The notes beneath the pieces were generated by a model that worked only from the letters and a program-made list of their open reading frames with translations, did not search any database and was not told where the DNA came from. Shown one piece after another: positions 1-6,037 of a DNA stretch of 10,267 bases (position 1 is the first letter of the stretch; every line of letters starts with the position of its first letter). The position numbers were made by a program, and so were the translations under genes. Where the stretch lies: positions 13,411 to 23,677 of the forward strand of contig DIUS01000112.1 in assembly GCA_002423075.1 (NCBI GenBank), in the 5' to 3' direction. Source of the stretch: Microbacteriaceae bacterium UBA6152. GTDB taxonomy: Bacteria > Actinomycetota > Actinomycetes > Actinomycetales > Microbacteriaceae.

Positions 1-662
1 GTCGTCTCGGGTCGCAGCCCTTCATCGGTCGTGGCGAGGCCGAAGCCTTCCTCGCTGCGCAGGGCGACGGGCACCAGGTCGGGCTGAATCTTGCCCGCGG
101 CGTAGGCGGCGGCCACCTTCTGCTGGCTTCGCATGCCGAAGCGGTCGGCGCGCTCTTTCGTCAGCGCCGGAAAGCGGTCGTGCAGGCGCTCGGCCGTCAG
201 GCCCATATTGAGGGCGTCACCGCTCACGAGTTTCTCGGCGAGAAAGCGCGGGTTCGGGTCGGCGCCGAAGCCCATGGGGTGACGGCCCATGTGCTCGACA
301 CCGCCCGCGATCGCGACGTCGTAGGCGCCGAAGGCGATGCCGCCCGCGGTGGTCGTGACGGAGGTCATGGCGCCAGCGCACATACGGTCGATGGCGTAAC
401 CGGGCACGCTCAGCGGCAGTCCCGCGAGAATCGCGGCGGTGCGGCCGAGGGTCAGCCCCTGGTCGCCCTGCTGGGTCGTCGCGGCGATCGCCACATCGTC
501 GACGCGCTCCTTCGGCAGCGAGGGGTTGCGCTCGAGCAGGCCGATCATGGCCTTCACGATGAGGTCATCGGCACGCGTATTCCAATACATGCCCTTCTCA
601 CCCGCTCGGCCGAAGGGGGTGCGAACCCCGTCTACGAATACGACGTCGGCTCGTTCAGCCAC
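1..662 (-). CDS. Thiolase family acyl-CoA acetyltransferase (3' end outside window)
   Basis: Thiolases cleave 3-ketoacyl-CoA with CoA in beta-oxidation, or condense two acetyl-CoA in the reverse direction. The 220 visible residues begin V-A-E-R-A-D-V-V-F-V-D-G-V-R-T-P-F-G-R, the standard thiolase N-terminus. The nucleophilic cysteine is in DRMCAGAMTS (Cys95), followed by the glycine-rich AGGVEHMGRHPMG segment near the CoA site. The C-terminal His and second Cys lie beyond base 1. The GTG start at 662 is chosen because GGAGG (670-674) sits 7 nt upstream. It is the last visible gene of the DUF3000-RNase D direction, 80 nt after RNase D, and may have its own promoter. No fadB partner is visible, so degradative and biosynthetic roles cannot be separated. 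Family assignment is secure; substrate chain length is unknown. Confidence 0.93.
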   Translation of the reverse strand, partial: MAERADVVFVDGVRTPFGRAGEKGMYWNTRADDLIVKAMIGLLERNPSLPKERVDDVAIAATTQQGDQGLTLGRTAAILAGLPLSVPGYAIDRMCAGAMTSVTTTAGGIAFGAYDVAIAGGVEHMGRHPMGFGADPNPRFLAEKLVSGDALNMGLTAERLHDRFPALTKERADRFGMRSQQKVAAAYAAGKIQPDLVPVALRSEEGFGLATTDEGLRPET

Positions 663-697
663 GATGGTGCCTCCTAGCAGTTGATGGGTCTGCGGCC

Positions 698-727
698 AGC
701 CTAGGGAGGCGGGCTCTACGGTGGCAG
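698..727 (-). promoter_or_regulatory. Possible thiolase promoter
   Basis: On the minus strand TAGGCT (698-703) fits the actinobacterial -10 pattern TANNNT. CTGCCA (722-727), a 4/6 match to TTGACA, lies 18 nt further upstream. A start about 7 nt downstream of the hexamer would leave a leader of roughly 30 nt containing the GGAGG at 670-674. The 80-nt gap after RNase D is long compared with the other junctions here, which supports separate transcription. A short hairpin (GCAGG 724-728, CCTGC 732-736, 3-nt loop) in the same gap is too weak to call a terminator. Confidence 0.3.
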
Positions 728-742
728 GTGCCCTGCGAGTTC

Positions 743-2014
743 CTACGAAGCAGGCTTGGCGGGCCCCTCTGCAGGCTGGAGGGCATCGACAAACGCGGCG
801 GCGATGACCTGTGCGGTTGCGTCAATCTGCCACGGCCGTGCCCCCAACACTGCCAGCGCATCACGCACGCTCTGCTCGTCGAGACCGGCGGGCGGTGACC
901 ACGCGATGCGGCGCACGTGCTCGGGCGTCAGCAAATTCTCGAGCGGTAGCTCGAACTGCTCGGCGATCGCCTGCAGTCGAGGCTTGAGCTCACGGATGCG
1001 TCGGTCGGCGTCGGGGTTGCGATCGGGCCACGAGCGAGGGGGCGGGATGCTCTCTTCACCACCGCGGAAGGCAGGCAGGTTGTCGGTCGCAAGCCCGCGC
1101 TCGATCGCCGCCCACCATCGGTCGAGCTGCGAGCGGCTCGCGCGACCGTTGAAGGTCTTGAGCGCCGCGAGCTCGCGCTTCGACGCGAGCGTGCTGCGGG
1201 CCGCGACGATGAGGGATGAATCCGGCAGCAGCCGCCCCGGTGAGGTGTCGACCTCGCGGGCGTAGTCGTCGCGGGCTATCCAGAGCTCGCGGGCGACGGC
1301 GAGGGCGCGCTGGCCGCGTACCGTGTGCAAGCCGGAGAGCCGACGCCAGGGCTCGGCTCGCGGCTCGGGAGCGTCGCGCGAGAGCACCGCGTCGAACTCC
1401 TGCTGAGCGAGCTCGGTTTTGCCGGCCGCGTCGAGGCGGGCGGCGATCGCATCGCGCACATCGAGCAGCAGCTCGACATCGAGCGCGGCGTAGACGAGCC
1501 AGGCAGCGGGCAACGGTCGCGTCGACCAGTCGGCGGCCGAGTGTTCTTTGGCGAGATGCAGCCCGAGAGTCTCTTCAACCACGGCGCCGAGCCCCACTCG
1601 GGCCAAGCCGGCGAGGCGCGCACCGAGTTCGGTGTCGAATAGCGAGCCCGGCTCGAGCTCGAGTTCGCGCAGACAAGGCAGATCTTGGCTCGCGGCGTGG
1701 AGCACCCATTCGAGGCCGCCGATCGCCCGCTGCAACTCGACGAACGAGCCGATCGCTGGCGGGTCGAACAAGAAGGTGCCGGCACCGCGCCGGAAGACCT
1801 GAATGAGGTAGGCCCGCTGCGAGTACCGGAAGCCGCTCGCCCGCTCGGCATCCACCGCGACGGGGCCGTCACCAGCGGCGATGCGCGCGACAGCGTCGGT
1901 ATAGGCCGCTCGCGTGTCGATGACGACGGGAGTCTCGGCGAGGCGGGCGACCGGCAACTCGAGCGCGGTCTCGGTGTCGTCGGGGGCGGACTCGTCGAGG
2001 GCGGATTCAGGCAC
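743..2014 (-). CDS. rnd: Ribonuclease D-like 3'-5' exoribonuclease with HRDC domain
   Basis: A DEDDy-family 3'-5' exonuclease that trims RNA 3' ends in the cytoplasm. The 423-residue protein has an exonuclease domain at about 30-200. Motif I is VDAERA (Asp55, Glu57), motif II is VLHAASQDL (Asp111) and motif III is Y-A-A-L-D (Tyr175, Asp179), so all the metal-binding residues and the tyrosine are present. An HRDC domain begins near 230 (H-T-V-R-G-Q-R-A-L-A-V-A-R-E-L-W) and runs to about 305; a second helical HRDC-like unit probably fills 335-410. The frame stays open upstream, but the GTG at 2014 is preferred: GGAG (2020-2023) lies 5 nt upstream and it overlaps the DUF3000 stop by 8 nt, implying translational coupling. 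The DUF3000-RNase D pairing is, from memory, conserved in actinobacteria (Rv2680-Rv2681 in M. tuberculosis). Confidence 0.92.
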   Translation of the reverse strand: MPESALDESAPDDTETALELPVARLAETPVVIDTRAAYTDAVARIAAGDGPVAVDAERASGFRYSQRAYLIQVFRRGAGTFLFDPPAIGSFVELQRAIGGLEWVLHAASQDLPCLRELELEPGSLFDTELGARLAGLARVGLGAVVEETLGLHLAKEHSAADWSTRPLPAAWLVYAALDVELLLDVRDAIAARLDAAGKTELAQQEFDAVLSRDAPEPRAEPWRRLSGLHTVRGQRALAVARELWIARDDYAREVDTSPGRLLPDSSLIVAARSTLASKRELAALKTFNGRASRSQLDRWWAAIERGLATDNLPAFRGGEESIPPPRSWPDRNPDADRRIRELKPRLQAIAEQFELPLENLLTPEHVRRIAWSPPAGLDEQSVRDALAVLGARPWQIDATAQVIAAAFVDALQPAEGPAKPAS

Positions 2015-2609
2015 GCGGGCTCCGTCGGGTCGGCAGCACCGCCACTCCGTCGGTGGCCGGGGGATACCCGGCGACCATGCAGAGCAGTTCGGCCCAACCC
2101 TCGATGTGGGGGGCGAGGTCGAGGTCGAGGGGCGTCCACGACGCACGCAGCTCAATCTGCGCGCCGCTGCCCTGCGCGGCGAGCTCGCCATAGCCGGTCG
2201 AGAGCACCTTCGTCGCTGTGCCGCTCGCTGCCGTGTACTGAGCACCCCGAGCGGCGAGAGCGTCGACGAGCCACGACCACGCGACGTCAGAGACGAAGGG
2301 GTCGAGACCGATCTCGGTCTCGAGCGGCGCCTGGGCGAAGCAGATGACGCGCACGACGCCGCCCCAGCCCTCGGGTGCCTCGGGGTCGTAGAGCACGACG
2401 ACGCGCCCCGTACCGAGGTCGGAGTCGTCGGCATGGCGCGCAGGATTGACATCGGCCGCGAGCGCGTGAGCGAAGGGCGCAAGGCCCGTCGGCGCGGGAA
2501 TTGCGCTGACCTGCAGCTCGTCACGCAGCACGGCACGATCGGCCGAGGCGACCAGCGCGTCGAAGACCGCCTGGGGCGTCAGCGATGAGGTCGTTGCGGC
2601 GGGGGACAC
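2007..2609 (-). CDS. DUF3000 family protein
   Basis: A 200-residue soluble protein with no signal peptide or membrane segment. Its sequence fits actinobacterial DUF3000: a D-V-N-P-A-R-H region followed by VVLYDPEAPEGWGG near residue 70, a central FVSDVAWSWL near 105, and a C-terminal block ending H-I-E-G-W-A-E-L-L-C-M-V-A-G-Y. The biochemical function of the family is not known to me. The conserved place directly upstream of RNase D, with an 8-nt overlap, suggests co-expression and perhaps a role in RNA metabolism; that is inference only. The GTG start at 2609 has no Shine-Dalgarno sequence, but TAGTCT lies exactly 6 nt upstream, which fits a leaderless mRNA. It is the first gene of the leftward operon and is divergent from the hydrolase transcript. 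Confidence 0.85.
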   Translation of the reverse strand: MSPAATTSSLTPQAVFDALVASADRAVLRDELQVSAIPAPTGLAPFAHALAADVNPARHADDSDLGTGRVVVLYDPEAPEGWGGVVRVICFAQAPLETEIGLDPFVSDVAWSWLVDALAARGAQYTAASGTATKVLSTGYGELAAQGSGAQIELRASWTPLDLDLAPHIEGWAELLCMVAGYPPATDGVAVLPTRRSPRA

Positions 2610-2615
2610 GTCTGC

Positions 2616-2621
2616 AGACTA
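2616..2621 (-). promoter_or_regulatory. -10 element of the DUF3000-rnd operon, probably leaderless
   Basis: Minus-strand TAGTCT matches TANNNT. Six bases (GCAGAC) separate it from the GTG start at 2609, so a normal transcription start would fall on the G of the start codon. No Shine-Dalgarno precedes that GTG. No good -35 hexamer is seen. It lies 11 bp from the divergent -10 at 2633-2638. Confidence 0.5.
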
Positions 2622-2629
2622 GGCGCAGT

Positions 2630-2638
2630 TGCTAGATT
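2630..2638 (+). promoter_or_regulatory. Extended -10 element driving the upstream ORF and hydrolase
   Basis: TAGATT (2633-2638) matches TANNNT and is preceded by TGC (2630-2632), giving an extended -10. Exactly 6 nt follow before GTG at 2645, so the expected transcription start coincides with that codon. The -35 zone overlaps the divergent DUF3000 -10 element and has no TTGACA-like hexamer. The element probably drives both the short upstream ORF and the hydrolase. Confidence 0.5.
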
Positions 2639-2644
2639 CGGCTC

Positions 2645-2692
2645 GTGAGACTCGCCGCTCGTCGTCTGCCGCGCCCCCGGAGGATCGTGTGA
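2645..2692 (+). CDS. Possible leaderless 15-codon upstream ORF, Arg-rich
   Basis: An ORF of 15 codons reading V-R-L-A-A-R-R-L-P-R-P-R-R-I-V, then TGA. Its GTG lies 6 nt downstream of TAGATT, the spacing expected if transcription starts on the start codon. Its stop overlaps the hydrolase GTG in the form GTGA (2689-2692), and the hydrolase GGAGG is embedded in its codons 12-13. Six residues are arginine, two of them encoded by AGA and AGG, which are normally uncommon in high-GC genomes. Leaderless short ORFs upstream of genes are known in mycobacteria; some act as cis-regulatory leaders and others only couple translation. No conservation could be tested, so the stretch may simply be untranslated leader. 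Confidence 0.4.
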   Translation: MRLAARRLPRPRRIV

Positions 2693-3861
2693 CCGAGAGG
2701 CGCGGGCCGGTCTCGACGGTGCTCACGATGCTCGCTGTCGGAGCCCTGGCGACCGGTCTGGGGGCCGCGGTGGTCGCGGGTCGCGTGGCGCGCAACGTCG
2801 TCACCCCGCCGACGCGGAGGCGCTACGACATCGAGGTGCTCGCCGTCGATGAGGAGGCCGGCGAAATCGTTCTCAGCCGCACCCTCGACACTCTCGTGCC
2901 GGGTCGGTACTCGATGTGGTTCGACCGCGATCGCGGCCACGCACGCATCGGCGGGATCATCCGGCACGACGCTCAGTCGGTCACGCGGCAGCTGCATTCG
3001 GTGCAACGCGGTGACCTCTTGCGAGCAACCCGCGCACGCTGGGCTGGCTGGTGGTACCTGACGCCCGCCGATCTGGCCGTGCCCTTCAGCGACGTCGGCA
3101 TCCGCACCCCCATCGGAGTCGCCCCCGCGTGGCGCATCGACGGCACCGGGTCGGGCGAAGACTGGGTGATTCAGGTGCACGGTCGGGCTGTCACGCGAGC
3201 CGAGGGGCTGCGCGCGGTCAACGCCTTCACCGAGGCCGGCTACACCTCGCTGCTCATCAGCTACCGCAATGACGGGGATGCTCCGGCCAGCATCGACGGA
3301 CGCTACGCGCTCGGTGACGACGAGTGGCGCGACGTCGAAGCGGCCATCGCCTATGCCCTCCACGAGGGGGCGACCCGCATCGTGCTCATGGGCTGGTCGA
3401 TGGGCGGTGCCACGGTGCTGCAGTGCATCACGCGCTCCGAGCTCGCCGAGAAGGTCGTGGGAGTCGTGCTCGAGTCGCCCGTCGTCGACTGGGTGCGGGT
3501 GCTCAGGTTTCAAGCCGCCGCGTCAGGACTGCCCGCGGTCGTGCGCGACGCGGCGATGGCCATGCTCGCCTCGCACAGCGCCTCGCAGTGGGTGGGCCTC
3601 GACGAGCCGATCGATTTCGACCGGCTCGATATCGTGGCGCGGGCAGCCGAACTGACCACACCGATGCTCGTGCTGCACAGTCTCGACGACGGCTTCGTGC
3701 CGAGCGATGGCAGTGTCGCGCTCGCGGCGGCGCGCCCCGACGTCGTGCGGCTCGAGCACTTCGCGGTCGCGCGGCACACCAAGCTCTGGAACTACGACGC
3801 GCTGCGCTGGGAGCGTGCGATCGGCACGTGGCTCGCCGAGATCAGCGACCGTCAGACGTGA
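2689..3861 (+). CDS. Membrane-anchored alpha/beta hydrolase
   Basis: A 390-residue serine hydrolase of unknown substrate. Residues about 8-31 (from V-S-T-V-L-T-M-L through A-V-V-A-G) form one hydrophobic helix preceded by Arg residues, a likely membrane anchor or uncleaved signal. Residues about 45-150 form a charged, probably beta-rich domain outside the hydrolase fold. The alpha/beta hydrolase core follows: VIQVHGR near 161-167 (oxyanion-loop region), nucleophile elbow GWSMGG with Ser237, acid LDDGFVP (Asp334 is the best candidate) and ARHTKLW with His363. The triad looks intact, so an esterase or S9-like peptidase is possible. The GTG at 2689 is chosen because GGAGG (2679-2683) lies 5 nt upstream; the frame is open back to 2629 without a ribosome site. 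The stop overlaps the convergent reductase gene by 10 nt. Confidence 0.85.
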   Translation: MTERRGPVSTVLTMLAVGALATGLGAAVVAGRVARNVVTPPTRRRYDIEVLAVDEEAGEIVLSRTLDTLVPGRYSMWFDRDRGHARIGGIIRHDAQSVTRQLHSVQRGDLLRATRARWAGWWYLTPADLAVPFSDVGIRTPIGVAPAWRIDGTGSGEDWVIQVHGRAVTRAEGLRAVNAFTEAGYTSLLISYRNDGDAPASIDGRYALGDDEWRDVEAAIAYALHEGATRIVLMGWSMGGATVLQCITRSELAEKVVGVVLESPVVDWVRVLRFQAAASGLPAVVRDAAMAMLASHSASQWVGLDEPIDFDRLDIVARAAELTTPMLVLHSLDDGFVPSDGSVALAAARPDVVRLEHFAVARHTKLWNYDALRWERAIGTWLAEISDRQT

Positions 3862-4583
3862 GTGCCGGGCATCAGGGCCCAGCGGCCGAACTGCGCCCCT
3901 GAGTCGTCGACGAGCAGCGAGAGCGGTCGCGTCTCGTGGACGCGGGTCGGCGCCGACGTGAGAAGGGGCAGCGCCGGTCCGCCCAAGCGGGGCATAACGG
4001 TGAGGCATAGCTCGTTCACCAGCTCCGCGTCGAGCAGCTGAGCAGCCAGCCTGGGGCCGCCCTCGGCGACGATGCGACCGAAGCCCGCTCGACGCAGGGT
4101 CGCGATCACTTCGGCCGGGTCGAGCCGGTCATCACCCTCGAGCACAAGGCGCTGCGCCGTTGGCAGGGTCGCGGCCGCGGGCCGCGCACCGCCCTCGGTC
4201 GTCAGCACGATCAGCGGGTGCCCGCCCGCCGGCGCGTCGAGCCGGTGCCCTCGCAGGTCGCCCGAGGCCGTCACGATGGCGAGCGCGGCGCGCTTCGGTC
4301 GCACGTAGCCCTCGCTTCGCACCGACTCGGCGCCCACGAGCACGAGGTCGCTCAGCTCGCGGATCACCCCGAGAATCGTGCGGTCGACGCGCGACGTGAG
4401 CGACTCCGAGGTGCCGTCGCCGCCCGCCGCGCGACCGTCGAGCGTGGACACGAGGTTGAGCCGCAAGTGCTCGGGGACGCGCGGGTCGTAGACGTCGAGC
4501 AGGGTCGTGCGGGCATCCGTCGCGTCGAGATCGATGGCGCCGCCGTCGACCGGCACGATGCGTCGCAGCGTGCCGTGCAGCAC
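3852..4583 (-). CDS. RibD C-terminal-type pyrimidine/dihydrofolate reductase-like protein
   Basis: A 243-residue cytoplasmic NADPH-dependent reductase of the RibD_C (DHFR-like) fold, without the zinc deaminase domain found in bifunctional RibD. Recognisable parts are the substrate-site segment RLNLVSTLDGRAAGGDG (about 40-57), then ELSDLVLVGAESVRSEGY (about 76-93) and the late block GFGRIVAEGGPRLAAQLLD near 162-180, which carries the conserved E-G-G-P of the cofactor site, then L-T-V-M-P-R-L-G-G. The closest known counterpart is probably M. tuberculosis Rv2671 (annotated RibD), which from memory can act as an alternative dihydrofolate reductase; the true role here could be riboflavin or folate related. 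The GTG at 4583 is chosen because it shares one base with the SufE stop (TAGTG), implying termination-reinitiation; no strong ribosome site is seen. Convergent with the hydrolase gene. Confidence 0.85.
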   Translation of the reverse strand: MLHGTLRRIVPVDGGAIDLDATDARTTLLDVYDPRVPEHLRLNLVSTLDGRAAGGDGTSESLTSRVDRTILGVIRELSDLVLVGAESVRSEGYVRPKRAALAIVTASGDLRGHRLDAPAGGHPLIVLTTEGGARPAAATLPTAQRLVLEGDDRLDPAEVIATLRRAGFGRIVAEGGPRLAAQLLDAELVNELCLTVMPRLGGPALPLLTSAPTRVHETRPLSLLVDDSGAQFGRWALMPGTHV

Positions 4584-5014
4584 TAGACGGCCGCCTTGGC
4601 GCTCACTTGCCGCTTGATGCGCCACAGCATGCCCGACATTCCACGCAGCCGCAGCGGGCTCACGGCGGCGGTCAGGCCGAGCTGCTGAGGAAAGTCATCG
4701 GGAATCGCGAGCACGATGTCGGCGGGCAGGCCGGTGATGCCCTGCACGAGAATGGACGCGAAACCCCGCGTCGTCGGGGCTTCAGCGGGCGCGGTCGCGT
4801 GCACCTGCACCTCGCCGTCGACGACATCGACGAAGAGGTACACCGGCGATTGGCACTCTTCTACTCGTTCGAGCAACTCCGGATGCTCGGCATAGCGCTC
4901 CGGCAGCGCGGGCAGCTCGTTCGAGAACTCGAGCAGCAGCTGCAGCCGTTCCTTCTCGGTGAACGAGAGGAAGTCGTCGCGGATCTCGGCGAGGGGTGGA
5001 GGCAGGTCGGCCAC
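4583..5014 (-). CDS. sufE: SufE family sulfur acceptor protein
   Basis: SufE takes persulfide sulfur from a cysteine desulfurase (SufS) and passes it to the SufBCD scaffold for Fe-S cluster assembly in the cytoplasm. The 143-residue protein has the family's usual length. The acceptor cysteine is Cys54 in ERVEECQSPVYL, the canonical C-Q-S-x-V/L context. The helical N-terminus (P-P-L-A-E-I-R-D-D-F) and the late G-L-T-A-A-V-S-P-L-R segment also match. SufS and SufB/C/D are not in the window. It follows the sulfurtransferase by 9 nt, as Rv3284 follows sseA in M. tuberculosis (remembered synteny). The GTG at 5014 lacks a Shine-Dalgarno, but TAGCCT lies exactly 6 nt upstream, so an internal leaderless promoter is possible. 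Confidence 0.93.
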   Translation of the reverse strand: MADLPPPLAEIRDDFLSFTEKERLQLLLEFSNELPALPERYAEHPELLERVEECQSPVYLFVDVVDGEVQVHATAPAEAPTTRGFASILVQGITGLPADIVLAIPDDFPQQLGLTAAVSPLRLRGMSGMLWRIKRQVSAKAAV

Positions 5015-5020
5015 GTGCCC

Positions 5021-5026
5021 AGGCTA
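5021..5026 (-). promoter_or_regulatory. Possible internal leaderless promoter of sufE
   Basis: Minus-strand TAGCCT matches TANNNT and is followed by 6 nt (GGGCAC) and then the sufE GTG. Its first three bases are the stop codon of the sulfurtransferase. The geometry is identical to that at 2616-2621 and 2633-2638. No -35 motif is obvious, and the resemblance could be accidental because a TAG stop supplies half the hexamer. Confidence 0.3.
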
Positions 5027-5923
5027 TCGGCCGGGGGCGGCGCCGGGCTCGGTGCCGACAGTGATCGGCACGCGCACGGCGCTACCCCATTCGGTCCATG
5101 ATCCGTCGTAGTTGCGCACGCGCGGAATGCCGAGCAGGTGGGTGAGAACGAACCAGGTGTGGCTCGAGCGTTCGCCGATGCGGCAGTAGGTGATCACGTC
5201 ATCGGCGTCACCGAGCCCGGCCCCGTCCCGGTAGACCGTCGCGAGCTCGGCCGCGGTGCGGAAAGTGCCGTCGTCGTTCGCGGCACGAGACCACGGCACG
5301 CTCGCCGCGGTCGGGATGTGGCCGCCGCGCAGCGCACCTTCTTCGGGGTAAGCCGGCATGTGGGTGCGCTCGCCGCTGTACTCCTCGGGCGAGCGCACGT
5401 CGATCAAGGGCTTGCCGACGTGTGCGAGCACGTCGTCTTTGAACGCGCGCACCGCTACGTCGTCCCGCTCGACGAGCGGGTAGTCGGTGGGGGAGGGCTG
5501 AGCTGCCTCGATCGTGAGCGCGCGCTCGTCGGCGACCCAGCGGTCACGCCCGCCGTCGAGCAGCCGCACATCCTGGTGCCCGAAGAGCGTGAGCACCCAC
5601 AGCGCGTAGGCGGCCCACCAGTTGCTCTTGTCACCGTAGAGCACGACGGTTGAATCGCGCGCGATGCCTTTGGCGCTCATGAGCCGGGCGAACCGCTCGC
5701 CGTCGATGTAGTCGCGCATGACGGGGTCGTTGAGTTCGGTGTGCCAGTCGAGCTTCACGGCGCCGGGAATGTGCCCGGTCTCGTAGAGCAGAACATCTTC
5801 ATCGCACTCGACGACGACGAGCCCTGGGGCGCCGAGGTGGGTCTCGAGCCAGGAGGTCGACACGAGGCGCTCGGGGTGCGCGTACTGCTGGAACTTCTCG
5901 GCGGGGTCGAATGCGACGGTCAT
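5024..5923 (-). CDS. sseA: Tandem-rhodanese sulfurtransferase, SseA/CysA type
   Basis: Transfers sulfane sulfur from thiosulfate or 3-mercaptopyruvate to a thiol acceptor; cytoplasmic, with no signal peptide. The 299 residues hold two rhodanese domains. The first (about 20-135) has Y-G-D-K-S-N-W-W-A where the active loop would be, so it lacks the catalytic cysteine, as is normal for this class. The second (about 155-285) carries LIDVRSPEEYSG and the active loop C-R-I-G-E-R (247-252) with Cys247 followed by S-S-H-T-W. The CRIGER loop is typical of actinobacterial SseA/CysA proteins; sequence alone does not separate thiosulfate from mercaptopyruvate activity. The ATG at 5923 has GAGAGG 5 nt upstream. 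First gene of the sulfurtransferase-sufE-reductase operon, divergent from zapE. Confidence 0.93.
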   Translation of the reverse strand: MTVAFDPAEKFQQYAHPERLVSTSWLETHLGAPGLVVVECDEDVLLYETGHIPGAVKLDWHTELNDPVMRDYIDGERFARLMSAKGIARDSTVVLYGDKSNWWAAYALWVLTLFGHQDVRLLDGGRDRWVADERALTIEAAQPSPTDYPLVERDDVAVRAFKDDVLAHVGKPLIDVRSPEEYSGERTHMPAYPEEGALRGGHIPTAASVPWSRAANDDGTFRTAAELATVYRDGAGLGDADDVITYCRIGERSSHTWFVLTHLLGIPRVRNYDGSWTEWGSAVRVPITVGTEPGAAPGR

Positions 5924-5944
5924 GAGGGCCTCTCTTCACAGCGG

Positions 5945-5950
5945 TAAACT
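5945..5950 (+). promoter_or_regulatory. Possible zapE-nhaA -10 element
   Basis: TAAACT matches TANNNT and lies in the 114-bp gap between the divergent sulfurtransferase and zapE starts. A start near 5957 would give a leader of about 80 nt that includes the inverted repeat at 5978-6018. No clear -35 hexamer is seen. No equally good -10 was found for the sulfurtransferase on the other strand. Confidence 0.4.
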
Positions 5951-5977
5951 GAGCATCACCGCCCACCGATGAATCTA

Positions 5978-6018
5978 CGCACTCCGGCTGGGCGTCGACC
6001 CATTGATGACGGAGTGCG
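5978..6018 (+). repeat. Nested inverted repeat in the zapE leader
   Basis: A perfect 9-bp inverted repeat, CGCACTCCG (5978-5986) and CGGAGTGCG (6010-6018), is separated by 23 nt. Inside lies a second short hairpin, TGGG (5989-5992) with CCCA (5999-6002) and a 6-nt loop. The structure ends 8 nt before the GGGGG ribosome site of zapE. It could be an RNA structure controlling translation or an operator. It would be coding if the upstream in-frame ATG at 5969 were used. Confidence 0.5.
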
Positions 6019-6037
6019 ACGACCTCGGGGGCAGACG

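Noticed and set aside
180..677. Open frame antisense to the thiolase (165 codons, plus strand)
   Set aside because: Opposite strand of a clear thiolase with intact motifs; the composition is a shadow of that gene.
1216..1806. Arg/Ala-rich plus-strand open frame within RNase D
   Set aside because: Low-complexity Arg/Ala translation is the usual artefact of an off-frame high-GC sequence; it lies wholly inside the exonuclease gene.
2104..2131. Short GAGGTC/GAGGGG repetition inside DUF3000
   Set aside because: Encodes the P-L-D-L-D-L-A stretch of the protein; codon bias explains it.
2015..2536. N-terminal extension of RNase D by 174 codons, read in the DUF3000 region
   Set aside because: The extension overlaps DUF3000, is Ser/Arg/Pro-rich nonsense, and the GTG at 2014 has a ribosome site and gives the family's normal N-terminus.
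5969..6037. Upstream in-frame ATG adding 23 residues to ZapE
   Set aside because: No Shine-Dalgarno, Arg-rich extension not typical of the family, and it would place the inverted repeat in coding sequence; the ATG at 6038 has GGGGG upstream. Not fully excluded.
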